This document shows, piece by piece, positions 44,795 through 53,761 of a stretch of 64,000 nucleotides of DNA. Every line of letters starts with the position of its first letter. The first letter of the stretch is position 1. A program made the position numbers and the translations under genes. Under the pieces are notes generated by a model. That model saw only the letters and a list, made by a program, of their open reading frames with translations, had not been told where the DNA came from and searched no databases. This DNA comes from Pseudomonas oryzihabitans (GTDB lineage Bacteria > Pseudomonadota > Gammaproteobacteria > Pseudomonadales > Pseudomonadaceae): the NCBI RefSeq assembly GCF_001518815.1, contig NZ_CP013987.1, forward strand, positions 4,672,501 to 4,736,500. The letters are read 5' to 3'.

Positions 44795-46756
44795 CTACTT
44801 CAGCTCCAGCCCACCGCTGGCCTTGTTCAGCTCGCGCAAGTGCTTGCCGAGCAGATCCAGGTTGGCTTCGGTCAGGTCCAGGCCGTCGCGGGCCTCCGGC
44901 GAGAGCAGCTGCCGGACCTCGTTGTTGAGCGTATCCCTGAGGCTGCGCAGATGGGCCTGGCGCTTCTGGCTCTCGGCAGTCAGCTGTTCCCACTCGCCCG
45001 GTTGCGGCAGGCCGTAGCCGTCGGTGCCCAGCAGCTCGGCCGGGCGGCTCAGGTAGCCGCTGTCCTTGAGGATCTGCTCCAGGGCGCCACCGGCCTTGCC
45101 GAAGCGCGCCTTGTCCACGGCATCCTGACCCAGGTAGCGATCCTTGAGCTCGGTCTGCGCCTGCAGCAGCGCCCGGCGATAGGCCGCTTGCTCCAGCAGC
45201 AGCAAGGCGGCGCTGGCGCGCAGGTCGGCGCGCTGGAATTGCTCGCGACGCTGCTGCGGGGTCTGCGCCAGCCAGGCCTCGACGTCCGCCTGGGGCAGGT
45301 TCAGGCGCTCCCTGGCCACCTTGAACATGGCCTGGAAGCGTTCGCGGAAGCTGTCGAAGCGATAGCCCAGCCGCAGCGCCTCGCGCGGATCATCCAGCAC
45401 CGAGGTGTCCACCAGGTCCTTGAACCTGAGCGCATCCATGAGTCCGGTGGGGGTGATGACATCGAGCTGGGCATCGGCCAGACGCGGCACGCCGTCGTGC
45501 AACAGCTTGAAGGTTTCCACCGCGCAGTTGTTAGTGACGAAGTAGTACTGGCCGTCATAGCTCCAGTGCACCTGGGCGGTGCGTTCGAGAAAATCGGCGA
45601 TCTCCGGGCGGGTCAGCTTGAGCGGCACCGATTGCAGGCCGCGCAGCTCCACCTTGGTGTACTCGTCCACCACCTGGGCCAGCGGCAGCACGAACAGCCG
45701 CGAGGGGTAGGAGCCGGTCAGGCCACGCCAGCTGGAGAGCTGGACGTCGTTGACGAAGGCCCGGAACGACAGCACCAGGTGGTATTGCAGGTCCAGCCGG
45801 CAATCCGGGCCGCGTGGCCGACCGGGGGCGCAGACCACCAAGCGCAGCATGCTGTGGCCCCAGCGGCTCATGACTTTTTCGTTGCCCTCGGCCAGCAGGT
45901 AGTCGACCGCATAGACCCGCTCCGGATCGAGCCAACCCAGGGGCGCCTCGCCGAAGTCGTTGCCGGCGTTGAGATAGGGATAGCGACCCGGACAGGCATC
46001 GTGCGCCGGTGACCAGCCGAAGTGCTCGGCGAAGTAGCGCTGCAGCGCCGGCCGGCGACAGGCGTAGCTGGGATCGAGCAGGAAATACTCCATGTTCACC
46101 GCCACGAATTCCTTCGGGTTGGTGACTTCATAGAGATCGGGACTGCGCGCGATAAAGAGGTTCTTCGACTCGCGATTGCCGTGCTTGCGCGTCTTCACCT
46201 GCCAGCCGGCCAGGTCCAGCAACCGTGGATCATCGGACAGGGTATAGCTGCGCCCGGCCTGGCCCTGGCATTTCACCGGCAACTGGTCGGAAGTCAGCCC
46301 CAGGCCGCCGCAGGACAGGATCAGCTGGCGCTGCTCGGGCGTCCAGACGCGCTCGCGGTCATAGAAGTGGGTCAGCTCATGCAGCACCGTGGCCAGCAGC
46401 TCGCGGTGCTGGGTGCCATGGGGTCGACCGGTCTGGATGCGGGTGTCGCTGCCGTCCACCAGACTGGGCAGCAGGCGGCGATTGAGCAGCAGATTGCGCC
46501 GATCCGCCTCGCCATAGGCTTCTTTCAGCAGCTCGCTGCTCCAGCGCACCGGAATGCGTTCGTCGAGCGCCGCCTTGAATTTGGGTGGCAGCAACGCCTG
46601 GGCCTCATCCAGCAACTGCTGGGTGGCCTGGATCTGCGCGGGCGTCAGGCCCTGGGTGTCGAGTTCGAGGTGCAGGGCGGCCTGAGCCCCACCGAGGGCC
46701 AGGCCGGCCGCGAGGCCAGCCAGCCACTGCCGCAGCCGGCCGGCGCGGTTCTTCAC
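44795..46756 (-). CDS. Secreted DUF4105 protein with HExxH zinc-peptidase motif
   Basis: 653 residues. Signal peptide 1-26. The N-terminal half has ATVLHELTHFYDRE (HExxH) and EFVAVNMEYFLLDPSYACRRP with a downstream Glu, which looks like a zinc-metallopeptidase. The second half fits DUF4105: RWGHSMLRLVV, SFRAFVNDVQLSSWRGLTGSYPSRLF and the Asn-Cys motif FVTNNCAVETFKLL, a NlpC/P60-like His-Cys arrangement. The C-terminus is coiled-coil-like. Two possible active centres in one chain are unusual. Its start overlaps the first DUF2388 gene by ATGA. Confidence 0.8.
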   Translation of the reverse strand: MKNRAGRLRQWLAGLAAGLALGGAQAALHLELDTQGLTPAQIQATQQLLDEAQALLPPKFKAALDERIPVRWSSELLKEAYGEADRRNLLLNRRLLPSLVDGSDTRIQTGRPHGTQHRELLATVLHELTHFYDRERVWTPEQRQLILSCGGLGLTSDQLPVKCQGQAGRSYTLSDDPRLLDLAGWQVKTRKHGNRESKNLFIARSPDLYEVTNPKEFVAVNMEYFLLDPSYACRRPALQRYFAEHFGWSPAHDACPGRYPYLNAGNDFGEAPLGWLDPERVYAVDYLLAEGNEKVMSRWGHSMLRLVVCAPGRPRGPDCRLDLQYHLVLSFRAFVNDVQLSSWRGLTGSYPSRLFVLPLAQVVDEYTKVELRGLQSVPLKLTRPEIADFLERTAQVHWSYDGQYYFVTNNCAVETFKLLHDGVPRLADAQLDVITPTGLMDALRFKDLVDTSVLDDPREALRLGYRFDSFRERFQAMFKVARERLNLPQADVEAWLAQTPQQRREQFQRADLRASAALLLLEQAAYRRALLQAQTELKDRYLGQDAVDKARFGKAGGALEQILKDSGYLSRPAELLGTDGYGLPQPGEWEQLTAESQKRQAHLRSLRDTLNNEVRQLLSPEARDGLDLTEANLDLLGKHLRELNKASGGLELK

Positions 46757-47073
46757 AGCGCCAGGATGGCCTGAGCCAGCTGCAGGTCGTTGGCCTGACG
46801 CGCGGCCGGGAACTGGTCGCGCAGGCTGCGGAAGGCTTCTTCCAGCTGCACGCCGCGGATGTCGCCGTCGGTGGCGACAAAGCTGGCGGCATCGCCACGG
46901 GCAGCCTGGACCACCTTGGCGTCACGGATGGAGGTGGTGGTGTCGGAAGTGAAGTCGATGCTGCGCTGCAGCGCCCGCACCACGATGTTACTGGTGGCCA
47001 CCAGGGTCTGGGCCTGAGCCAGGCTCGAAACGCCCAAGGTCAGGGCAGCGGCGATAAGCAGGGAACGGCGCAT
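46753..47073 (-). CDS. DUF2388 small secreted protein (copy 1)
   Basis: 106 residues, signal peptide 1-21 (SSLAQAQ). Mature part: TSNIVVRALQRSIDFTSDTTTSIRDAKVVQAARGDAASFVATDGDIRGVQLEEAF, ending QLAQAILAL. This is the Pseudomonas DUF2388 (TIGR02448) family; function unknown. It is one of three paralogues in a row, coupled by ATGA to the DUF4105 gene, which suggests a shared envelope role. Confidence 0.85.
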   Translation of the reverse strand: MRRSLLIAAALTLGVSSLAQAQTLVATSNIVVRALQRSIDFTSDTTTSIRDAKVVQAARGDAASFVATDGDIRGVQLEEAFRSLRDQFPAARQANDLQLAQAILAL

Positions 47074-47107
47074 GGATACTCCAGGGATGTCACGGAATTG
47101 AAACGGA

Positions 47108-47407
47108 CTACTGACTCAGAATGGCCTGGGCGAGTTCCCGGTCGGAAGCGTGCAACCCAGGATCGGCCGCGCGCAGGGCTCTTAAGGTTTCTTCCAGCTG
47201 AGCGCCGCGCAGGGCGCCGTCGGTGGCGACGAAAGCCGCGGCATCGTCACGGGCCGCCAGGACCAGTTTGTTCTGGAAGGGGCCGGTGGTGAGCTGGCTG
47301 GTGCCGTAGATGGTCTTGACCAGACCTTCGGTGGTGGAGTCGAACGCCAGAACCGGCGTGGCAAGACAGAGCCCGAGCAACAGCCCGGCAGAACGGCGGA
47401 AATACAT
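47108..47407 (-). CDS. DUF2388 small secreted protein (copy 2)
   Basis: 99 residues, signal peptide cut near VLAFDS. Shares KLVLAARDDAAAFVATDGALRGAQLEETLRAL and the terminal LAQAILSQ with its neighbours, but lacks part of the TSDTTSSI segment (has STTEGLVKTIYGTSQ instead), so it is the most divergent of the three copies. 34 bases separate it from copy 1. Confidence 0.83.
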   Translation of the reverse strand: MYFRRSAGLLLGLCLATPVLAFDSTTEGLVKTIYGTSQLTTGPFQNKLVLAARDDAAAFVATDGALRGAQLEETLRALRAADPGLHASDRELAQAILSQ

Positions 47408-47509
47408 GGATGACGACCCTCCGGTGGCAGATGGTCGCCAAGGCTAACGCAGCCCCCCGCTCCGGGCTAGCAGACAGGCGGCGCAGGGGGTATTTCGTGG
47501 TGTTGCGGT

Positions 47510-47830
47510 CTAGATCGCCAGGATCGCCTGAGCCAGCTGGTCGTCGCTGGCCTGACGCAGTTCTGGCGCCTGGCTGCGCAGGTGGTCCAGCGCCGCTTCC
47601 AAACGTACACCGCGGATGTCACCGGAGCTGCCGACGAAGCTGGCCGCATCGTCGCGGGCGTCCAGCACCAGCTTGTCGTTCTTGAAGGACCCGGTGATGG
47701 ACGACGTCGTATCAGAGGTCGCATCGATGGCGTTGACGATGATGTCGGTGGTGACATAGAAGCTCGACGCCGACGCGGCGGTGGACAGGCAGAACAGCGC
47801 CGCAGCGGCGCTCAGGTGCAAGGTTTTCAT
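47510..47830 (-). CDS. DUF2388 small secreted protein (copy 3)
   Basis: 106 residues, signal peptide cut near ASASSF. Mature part: YVTTDIIVNAIDATSDTTSSITGSFKNDKLVLDARDDAASFVGSSGDIRGVRLEAALDHL, ending LAQAILAI. First gene of the run DUF2388-DUF2388-DUF2388-DUF4105 on the minus strand. Confidence 0.85.
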   Translation of the reverse strand: MKTLHLSAAAALFCLSTAASASSFYVTTDIIVNAIDATSDTTSSITGSFKNDKLVLDARDDAASFVGSSGDIRGVRLEAALDHLRSQAPELRQASDDQLAQAILAI

Positions 47831-47903
47831 GGGTGGCTCCCGTCTGGATATGCCTGAGTGAGACTACTGCCAGCCGGCGGAAGTCTCACCTCGCCGCATA
47901 ATT

Positions 47904-48113
47904 TCACTCCTGCCAGAAGGACTTGCTTCCTTCCCGATACTGATCGGCCAGGTTCAAGCCCAGATCGCCCAGCGCTCGGGGATCCAGCCGCTGCAGTTGG
48001 CGACGGCCGATCGATCGTCGCCGCCAGCGGGCGAAGAGCTGCAACAGTCGGCGAAAGCCGCGACAGCAGACCAGAGACCGCACGGGGGCAGAACTGAAGG
48101 TCAGGGGATCCAT
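47904..48113 (-). CDS. DUF1127 small basic protein
   Basis: 69 residues. The C-terminal DUF1127 block is FRRLLQLFARWRRRSIGRRQLQRLDPRALGDLGLNLADQYREGSKSFW. Members are small Arg-rich proteins linked in some bacteria to RNA turnover and phosphate or stress control. ATG at 48113 is chosen; upstream in-frame sequence is not conserved. Upstream lie two direct ATCYGTAC motifs (48196-48203 and 48221-48228, 25 bases apart), possibly regulator half-sites. Confidence 0.8.
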   Translation of the reverse strand: MDPLTFSSAPVRSLVCCRGFRRLLQLFARWRRRSIGRRQLQRLDPRALGDLGLNLADQYREGSKSFWQE

Positions 48114-48374
48114 GGCGCATTCCGGTGTAGTGGCAGGAAGACTCCAGCTTCGCCGCCACAGGCAGAGCAGACCACTTACAGCTATGGAACACTGTATCCG
48201 TACAAAACTTGCCAATTTGGATCTGTACCTCTATCAATCAGGGAGAGGACGCTGGCGCGTCCGGCTGCGCTGGTCTGACAGGCCCTGGCTGTAACCCTGA
48301 CCTCCGGCGTATGCCTGCTGTGCCCGAGTCGCTACAATCGATGCTTTCAGCGCCCATCCGCGAGAGGCACCGCC

Positions 48375-49328
48375 ATGAGCTTCAAAGTTTTCGTCGACGG
48401 CCAGGAAGGCACCACCGGCCTGCGCCTGCTGGACTATCTGACCGGCCGTTCGGATATCGAGCTGCTGCGCATCGACGAGAGCAAGCGCAAGGACCCGGCC
48501 GAGCGTGCGCGCTTCCTCAATGCCGCCGATGTGGCCTTCCTCTGCCTGCCCGATGCCGCCTCCCGGGAAGCGGTCAGCCTGGTGACCAATCCGAACACCT
48601 GCATCATCGACGCCAGCACCGCCTTCCGCACCGACAGCGGCTGGACCTACGGCCTGCCCGAACTCGCTCCCGGGCAACGCGAGGCGCTGCGCGCCAGCAA
48701 GCGCATCGCCAACCCGGGCTGCCACGCCAGCGCCTTCATCCTGCTGGCTCGCCCGCTGGTGGATGCCGGCCTGCTGGCCCCGGAAACCCCGCTGTCGGCC
48801 TTTTCCCTGACCGGCTACAGCGGCGGCGGCAAGCAGATGATCGCCGCCTACGAAGCCGGCGGCGATGCACGCCTGCAGAGCCCGCGTCCCTATGCCATGG
48901 GCCAGGGCCACAAGCACCTGCCGGAAATGCGCGTGCAGAGCGGCCTGGCCGCCGCGCCGGTGTTCAGCCCCATCGTCGGTCCCTTCCTCAAGGGCCTGGC
49001 AGTCACTATCCCCCTGCACGCCAGCCAGTTGCGTCCCGGCACCACGGCGGCCGACCTGCAGGCGGCGCTGGCCCGGCACTATGATGGCGAAGCCTTCATT
49101 CGCGTGGCGTCGGTAGCGGCCGAGGAGGAACTGGACAATGGCTTCTTCGACGTCCAGGCCAGCAACGACACCAACCGCGCCGATCTTTTCGTCTATGGCA
49201 ATGCCGAGCGGATGACGCTGGTAGCGCGCCTCGACAACCTGGGCAAGGGCGCGGCCGGTGCCGCCGTTCAGTGCATGAACGTACACCTAGGGGTCGACGA
49301 GGGCCTGGGACTCGCCAGCGGCCGCTAG
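48375..49328 (+). CDS. argC: N-acetyl-gamma-glutamyl-phosphate reductase (type 2)
   Basis: 317-residue NADPH enzyme of arginine synthesis, reducing N-acetylglutamyl-phosphate to the semialdehyde. Short type 2 form: [20 protein letters not shown]-terminus, catalytic C116 in [18 protein letters not shown] and [15 protein letters not shown] (-10-like) lies about 45 bases upstream. In PAO1 polA occupies the place beside the sRNA and engB; here argC does. Confidence 0.95.
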   Translation: MSFKVFVDGQEGTTGLRLLDYLTGRSDIELLRIDESKRKDPAERARFLNAADVAFLCLPDAASREAVSLVTNPNTCIIDASTAFRTDSGWTYGLPELAPGQREALRASKRIANPGCHASAFILLARPLVDAGLLAPETPLSAFSLTGYSGGGKQMIAAYEAGGDARLQSPRPYAMGQGHKHLPEMRVQSGLAAAPVFSPIVGPFLKGLAVTIPLHASQLRPGTTAADLQAALARHYDGEAFIRVASVAAEEELDNGFFDVQASNDTNRADLFVYGNAERMTLVARLDNLGKGAAGAAVQCMNVHLGVDEGLGLASGR

Positions 49329-49359
49329 TCAGGGCGCCGGCTTTCTTCCCGGGTAGGGC

Positions 49360-49386
49360 GAACCTTTCTCAAGGCGCCCCGTCTGA
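49360..49386 (+). promoter_or_regulatory. Sigma22/AlgU-type promoter of the sRNA
   Basis: GAACCT (49360-49365), exactly 16 bases, then TCTGA (49382-49386), against the consensus GAACTT-N16/17-TCTGA. Predicted start near 49391. Envelope-stress sigma control is established for ErsA in P. aeruginosa. Confidence 0.8.
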
Positions 49387-49390
49387 ATTG

Positions 49391-49519
49391 CTGAACGGTT
49401 CGGATAACCGTTCAGCTCCTTTGCTGTTTAGTGTTGGCAGATGCTGGACCCCTGCTTTGGCGGTCCAGTCTTGAACTCCGGACTTCTCCCCTCCCCCGAT
49501 GGAAGTCCGGAGTTTTTTT
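49391..49519 (+). ncRNA. ersA: ErsA-like small regulatory RNA (Spot 42 position)
   Basis: About 129 nt. Three successive stems: 49391-49400/49406-49415 (10 bp, 5-nt loop), 49444-49450/49462-49468 (7 bp), and the terminator 49474-49486/49502-49514 (13 bp) followed by seven T. The last loop is C-rich (TCCCCTCCCCC), as expected for a seed that pairs with G-rich ribosome sites. It lies next to engB, on the opposite strand, as ErsA does in P. aeruginosa and Spot 42 does in E. coli. ErsA there is about 132 nt and sigma22-dependent, and targets include algC and oprD. Identity is inferred from place, promoter, length and structure. Confidence 0.82.
49474..49519 (+). terminator. Intrinsic terminator of the ErsA-like sRNA
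   Basis: Perfect 13-base stem (AACTCCGGACTTC / GAAGTCCGGAGTT) with a 15-base loop and T run 49513-49519. The T run overlaps the TAA stop of engB on the other strand. Confidence 0.93.
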
Positions 49520-50156
49520 ATGCCTCGGCGACGGGCTCGTCGAGCCCCAGCCAGCCGGCCAGCACCCGCTGCGCATCTTCCACGCCCTGGCGCTTGGGCG
49601 CCGAGAACAGCTGGATACTGGCGGTATCGCCCCAGCCCTGACGTATTTCACGTTGCACCTTGAGCAGGGCATTCTTCTGCGCGCCGAAGGCCAGCTTGTC
49701 GGCCTTGGTCAGCAGGATGTGCAGCGGCATGGAGCTGGCCTGGGCCCAGTCCAGCATCAGGCGGTCGAACTCGGTCAGCGGATGGCGGATGTCCATCATC
49801 AGCACCACGCCACTGAGCGAATTGCGGCTGCTCAGATAGGCCTCCAGGTGCTCCTGCCAGTGCTGCTTGAGCGGGATCGGTACCTTGGCGTAGCCATAGC
49901 CGGGCAGGTCCACCAGGCGCCGCTCCTCGTCGAGGCTGAAGAAGTTGAGCAGCTGGGTGCGCCCCGGCGTCTTGGAGGTACGCGCCAGGTTGGCATGGGT
50001 CAGGGTGTTGAGCGCGCTGGACTTGCCGGCGTTGGAGCGACCGGCGAAGGCCACTTCCAGGCCGCTGTCGAACGGGCACTGATCGACCTTGGCGGCGCTG
50101 ATGAGAAAGGACGCCTGCTGGCACAGACCGACGATGGGATTCTTGAAGCTGGACAT
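49518..50156 (-). CDS. engB: Ribosome-biogenesis GTPase EngB (YihA/YsxC)
   Basis: 212-residue GTPase for large-subunit assembly. G1 [16 protein letters not shown]2 TPGRTQ, G3 DLPGYGYA, G4 TKADKL and G5 FSA are present in order. N-terminal [19 protein letters not shown] is typical. Its stop lies in the sRNA terminator. It is divergent from dsbA; the cytochrome c genes found between these two in PAO1 are absent. Confidence 0.95.
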   Translation of the reverse strand: MSSFKNPIVGLCQQASFLISAAKVDQCPFDSGLEVAFAGRSNAGKSSALNTLTHANLARTSKTPGRTQLLNFFSLDEERRLVDLPGYGYAKVPIPLKQHWQEHLEAYLSSRNSLSGVVLMMDIRHPLTEFDRLMLDWAQASSMPLHILLTKADKLAFGAQKNALLKVQREIRQGWGDTASIQLFSAPKRQGVEDAQRVLAGWLGLDEPVAEA

Positions 50157-50358
50157 GGGGGTACTCGCGAGCGCGCGGCAAAGCCAGCAGTATATCGGAT
50201 GCGCCGGACGAGAGCCTTGCCCGCCGGCAACCTGAACGAAGCCTGAACATGGCCGGCCTCGGCCGCTCTGGCGACTAGGCGCGGCGATGCACCCGGCTAC
50301 AATGCCCGCAATCCGTCATGCCCGGTTGGTGGGCGTGCCTTCTTCCAGGAGTAGTCCC

Positions 50359-50988
50359 ATGCGCAACCTGCTTTTCTCCGCCGTGTTCGCCGCCGCCAGT
50401 CTGTTCGGCGCGGCCGCCCATGCCGACGACATCCAGGCCGGCAAGCAGTACACCGAACTGAGCAGTCCGGTTCCGGTGTCCGAGCCCGGCAAGATCGAAG
50501 TGGTTGAGCTGTTCTGGTACGGCTGCCCGCACTGCTACGCCTTCGAACCCACCCTCAACGCCTGGTCCAAGAAGCTGCCCGACGACGTTACCTTCAAGCG
50601 CGTGCCGGCCATGTTCGGTGGCGTCTGGAACGTCCACGGTCAGCTGTTCGTGACCCTGGAAGCCATGGGCGTGGAAGCCAAGGTGCATGACGCCGTCTTC
50701 GCCGCCATCCACAAGGAACACAAGAAGCTCGCCACCCCCGAAGAGATGGCCGACTTCCTCGCCACCCAGGGCGTGGATCGCGACAAGTTCCTTAGCACCT
50801 ACAATTCCTTCGCCGTGAAGGGTCAGGTGGAAAAGGACAAGAAACTGGCCATGGCCTATCAGATCACCGGCGTGCCGACCATGGTGGTCAATGGCAAGTA
50901 CCGCTTCGACCTGGGCTCCTCGGGTGGTCCGGACGAGACCCTGAAGGTCGCCGACTTCCTGATCCAGAAAGAACGCGCCGCCAAGTAA
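50359..50988 (+). CDS. dsbA: Periplasmic thiol:disulfide oxidoreductase DsbA
   Basis: 209 residues. Signal peptide 1-22 (AAAHADD). Active site C56-P-H-C59 in FWYGCPHCYAFEP and cis-Pro in TGVPTMVVNGKYRF. It introduces disulfides into exported proteins. ATG at 50359 is chosen over the earlier in-frame ATG at 50287 since it starts the signal peptide. TACAAT about 60 bases upstream is a possible -10. Confidence 0.95.
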   Translation: MRNLLFSAVFAAASLFGAAAHADDIQAGKQYTELSSPVPVSEPGKIEVVELFWYGCPHCYAFEPTLNAWSKKLPDDVTFKRVPAMFGGVWNVHGQLFVTLEAMGVEAKVHDAVFAAIHKEHKKLATPEEMADFLATQGVDRDKFLSTYNSFAVKGQVEKDKKLAMAYQITGVPTMVVNGKYRFDLGSSGGPDETLKVADFLIQKERAAK

Positions 50989-50994
50989 TACCCC

Positions 50995-51021
50995 GCCGCC
51001 GCCGCGTCCTGCGGCGGCGGC
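50995..51021 (+). terminator. Hairpin after dsbA
   Basis: Perfect 11-base arms GCCGCCGCCGC (50995-51005) and GCGGCGGCGGC (51011-51021), loop GTCCT, 6 bases after the dsbA stop. There is no U-run, but the stem is very stable. Confidence 0.6.
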
Positions 51022-51165
51022 TCCTCAGTTCGTCCCTCTCAAGCGGCCTCCGGTCGTCCTGCTCAAACTTTCGCCGAAACCGCCGATACCCTAGCGACTA
51101 TCAAGTGGGCTGGCCGCCTTGTCGCGCCTGCCTGCTGGCCACCCTCAAGCCTCTGGAGCAGGCGG

Positions 51166-52935
51166 ATGGAGCGCGCGGACGTCGAACGCTGGAAAAGCAA
51201 ATACCTGGAAAGCCTCGAGAACCTCGAACGCCTGGAAAGCCGGTGGGAAAACCGCCTGGATCTGGTGCGTCGTGGTCTCGTGCGCAGCAGCCTGGCCGCC
51301 GAAGGCAACGACGCGGCGGTGGACGCCTGCCTGGTGGAATTGCGTGACATCCTCCGCCGTGACGACAGCGACGCCGACCTCGCCAAGCTGATTCCGCGCC
51401 TGGAGCGCACCGTACTCGATTCCGAGCAGCGTCGGGAACTGCGTGCACGCCAAGTGGCCGACGCCTTCGCCGAACTCTGCCGCCTGTTGCAGACCCTGGA
51501 GCTGCCGCGCGATCTGCGCAAGGCCCTCAAGAGCTTCGCCAAGCGCGCCCAGGCCGCTGCCGGCCAACCGGGCGAACTGCCCGCGCTGCTGGGAGAGTTC
51601 AGCCGTCTGCAGCAACAGGCCCTGAACCAGCTGCACCCCGAGCAGCCCGCCCGCGCCGGCTTCCTGCAGCGGCTGCTGGGCGGTCGGGGCGAGTCCGCGG
51701 AAGAAGCGCCACGGGCGCCGAGTCCGATAGCGGAAGAGCCCCCGGCAGCAGCGACGCCAGAAGCCCTGGCAACGCCCGAACACTTGCCGCCGGTCGAGGT
51801 TGTGCCCGCTGCACCGTCTGCAACCGCCATCGAGCCCCTGGCGACCCAGGCCGATCCGGCCTATGCCCTGCCTCCCGTTCCCGAGCCGGGCTACAGCGCC
51901 ATCGCCCCGCACCTGGAAGCCACCCTGCTACGGCTGCTCGACGATCTGGCCCTGCCCGATAGCCACAAGCCCCAGGCCGAACACCTGCGCCAGCGGATCC
52001 AGGGCAGCCTGAACTGGTACGAACTCGTCCCGGTGCTCGACGACCTGTCGGTGCTGGTGCTGGCCCTCAACCATTCCGGGCAGAGCGAATTCCAGCTCTA
52101 CCTGCGCCGCCTCAACGAACGTCTCGCCGCCTTTCAGAGCGGCCTGCAGGACGTCCACGAGCAGCGTCAGGACGGCCAGACCCAGGAGCGCGCCTTTGGC
52201 GAAGTCCTGCGCGGTCAGGTCAACGACCTGCAGAGCGAGGTGCAGGACGCCACCGACCTGGACAGCCTCAAGCTGTCTCTGGATAGTCGCCTGGAAGGCC
52301 TGCTGGCCAGCCTGGCCGAGCAGCAGACCCAGCGCGAGACTCGTGAACAGGAGGCCAGCGACCAGCTCAGCGCCCTCACCGAGCGCGTCGCCGGCATGGA
52401 ACGCGAAGCCAAGCAGTATCGCGGCCACCTGGAAGAACAGCGGCTGAAGGCCCTCTGCGACCCGCTCACGGGGCTGCCCAACCGCGCCGCCTGGAGCGAG
52501 CGCCTGGACCTGGAGGTAGCCCGCTGGCAACGCCATGGCGGCGACCTGCTCATGGCCGTGCTCGACGTCGATCTGTTCAAGCGCATCAACGACGGATACG
52601 GCCACCTGGCTGGCGACAAGGTGCTCAAGATCATCGCCAACGAATTGCAACGCCGCCTGCGCAAGACCGACTTCATCGCCCGCTTCGGGGGCGAGGAGTT
52701 CGTCGTGCTACTGGGCGCCACGCCCCTTGCCGGCGGGGTCACCCTGATCGAGCAACTCCGCGCCGCGGTCGCGGCCTGCCCCTTCCATTTCAAGGGTGAA
52801 CGGGTGGTGGTCACCCTGTCCGCCGGTCTTGCCGCCTTTGCGCCAGGCGAGGATGCCGATACCGTATTCGAACGTGCCGACCAGGCGCTCTACCGCGCCA
52901 AGCGCGCCGGACGCGATCGCCTGGACGTGGCCTGA
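51166..52935 (+). CDS. dgcH: Diguanylate cyclase DgcH-like (GGDEF)
   Basis: 589 residues, cytoplasmic. About 400 residues of helical, coiled-coil-rich N-terminus with an Ala/Pro linker (170-230), then a GGDEF domain from about 440 ([12 protein letters not shown]). The active site GGEEF (508-512) is intact, so it should make c-di-GMP; the inhibitory I-site RKTD (499-502) is five residues before it. Position between dsbA and ampDh2 matches PAO1 PA5487 (DgcH). Confidence 0.9.
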   Translation: MERADVERWKSKYLESLENLERLESRWENRLDLVRRGLVRSSLAAEGNDAAVDACLVELRDILRRDDSDADLAKLIPRLERTVLDSEQRRELRARQVADAFAELCRLLQTLELPRDLRKALKSFAKRAQAAAGQPGELPALLGEFSRLQQQALNQLHPEQPARAGFLQRLLGGRGESAEEAPRAPSPIAEEPPAAATPEALATPEHLPPVEVVPAAPSATAIEPLATQADPAYALPPVPEPGYSAIAPHLEATLLRLLDDLALPDSHKPQAEHLRQRIQGSLNWYELVPVLDDLSVLVLALNHSGQSEFQLYLRRLNERLAAFQSGLQDVHEQRQDGQTQERAFGEVLRGQVNDLQSEVQDATDLDSLKLSLDSRLEGLLASLAEQQTQRETREQEASDQLSALTERVAGMEREAKQYRGHLEEQRLKALCDPLTGLPNRAAWSERLDLEVARWQRHGGDLLMAVLDVDLFKRINDGYGHLAGDKVLKIIANELQRRLRKTDFIARFGGEEFVVLLGATPLAGGVTLIEQLRAAVAACPFHFKGERVVVTLSAGLAAFAPGEDADTVFERADQALYRAKRAGRDRLDVA

Positions 52936-52960
52936 CCCTTCCGCCGTTCGCGAGGTAACC

Positions 52961-53746
52961 GTGCGAAATCCCTTCAAGCTCCTTCCCTGGCTGCTCTGCG
53001 GCCTGCTCCTGGCCGGCTGCTCCAGCGGTCCGCGCATCAATGACGACTACACCGCTCGCGACCAGGACAGCCGGGTGCAATACATCGTGCTGCACTACAC
53101 CGCGGCCGGCTCGCAGCAATCGCTCAAGCTGCTGACCCAGGCCGGCGTCAGTGCCCACTACCTGATCGACACCGATGGCACCATCTATCGCCTGGTGGAC
53201 GAAAATCGCCGCGCCTGGCACGCCGGCGTCAGCGAATGGGAGGGGCGGACCTGGCTCAACTCCACCTCCATCGGCATCGAGATGGTCAACCTGGGCTTTC
53301 GCGACACCCCGGCCGGACGCCAGTGGTATCCCTTCAGCGAAGCCCAGATCAAGGCACTGATTCCGCTGCTCAAGGACATCGAACAACGCCATGGACTGGA
53401 TCGCCGCGCTATCGTCGGGCACAGCGACATCGCTCCTGGGCGCAAGCAGGATCCGGGTCCGCTGTTTCCCTGGGCTCGTCTGGCCGCGGCGGGCCTGATC
53501 AACTGGCCGGATCAGAACGTGGTCGCTCAGCGCCAGGCCAGCCTGGGCGGCGTGTTGCCGCCTCCGGCCTGGTTCCAGGATCAACTGGCACGAATTGGTT
53601 ACGCGGTACCCCGCACTGGCGTGCTCGACCAGGGCACCCGCGATGTCATCGGCGCCTTCCAGATGAAGTACCGGCCAGGCCGTTTCGACGGCCAGCCGGA
53701 TCTGCAGACGGCGGCGTTGCTGCTCAGCCTGCCCAGCGGTCGCTAG
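52961..53746 (+). CDS. ampDh2: N-acetylmuramoyl-L-alanine amidase AmpDh2-like lipoprotein
   Basis: 261 residues. GTG start at 52961 gives MRNPFKLLPWLLCGLLLAGCSS with lipobox LAGC. The amidase_2 domain has zinc ligands H45 (VLHYT), H154 (VGHSDIAPG) and D164 (KQDPG). A C-terminal peptidoglycan-binding-like domain follows (LARIGYAVPRTGVLDQGTRDVIGAFQMKY). It cleaves the amide between MurNAc and the stem peptide in the periplasm. In PAO1 the orthologue PA5485 follows dgcH closely, as here. Confidence 0.92.
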   Translation: MRNPFKLLPWLLCGLLLAGCSSGPRINDDYTARDQDSRVQYIVLHYTAAGSQQSLKLLTQAGVSAHYLIDTDGTIYRLVDENRRAWHAGVSEWEGRTWLNSTSIGIEMVNLGFRDTPAGRQWYPFSEAQIKALIPLLKDIEQRHGLDRRAIVGHSDIAPGRKQDPGPLFPWARLAAAGLINWPDQNVVAQRQASLGGVLPPPAWFQDQLARIGYAVPRTGVLDQGTRDVIGAFQMKYRPGRFDGQPDLQTAALLLSLPSGR

Positions 53747-53761
53747 GCGCTGTGAGGCGGC

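Noticed and set aside
48234-49286. 350-codon open frame on the minus strand opposite argC
   Set aside because: Complete overlap with a well-supported argC; biased high-GC antisense frame without family motifs.
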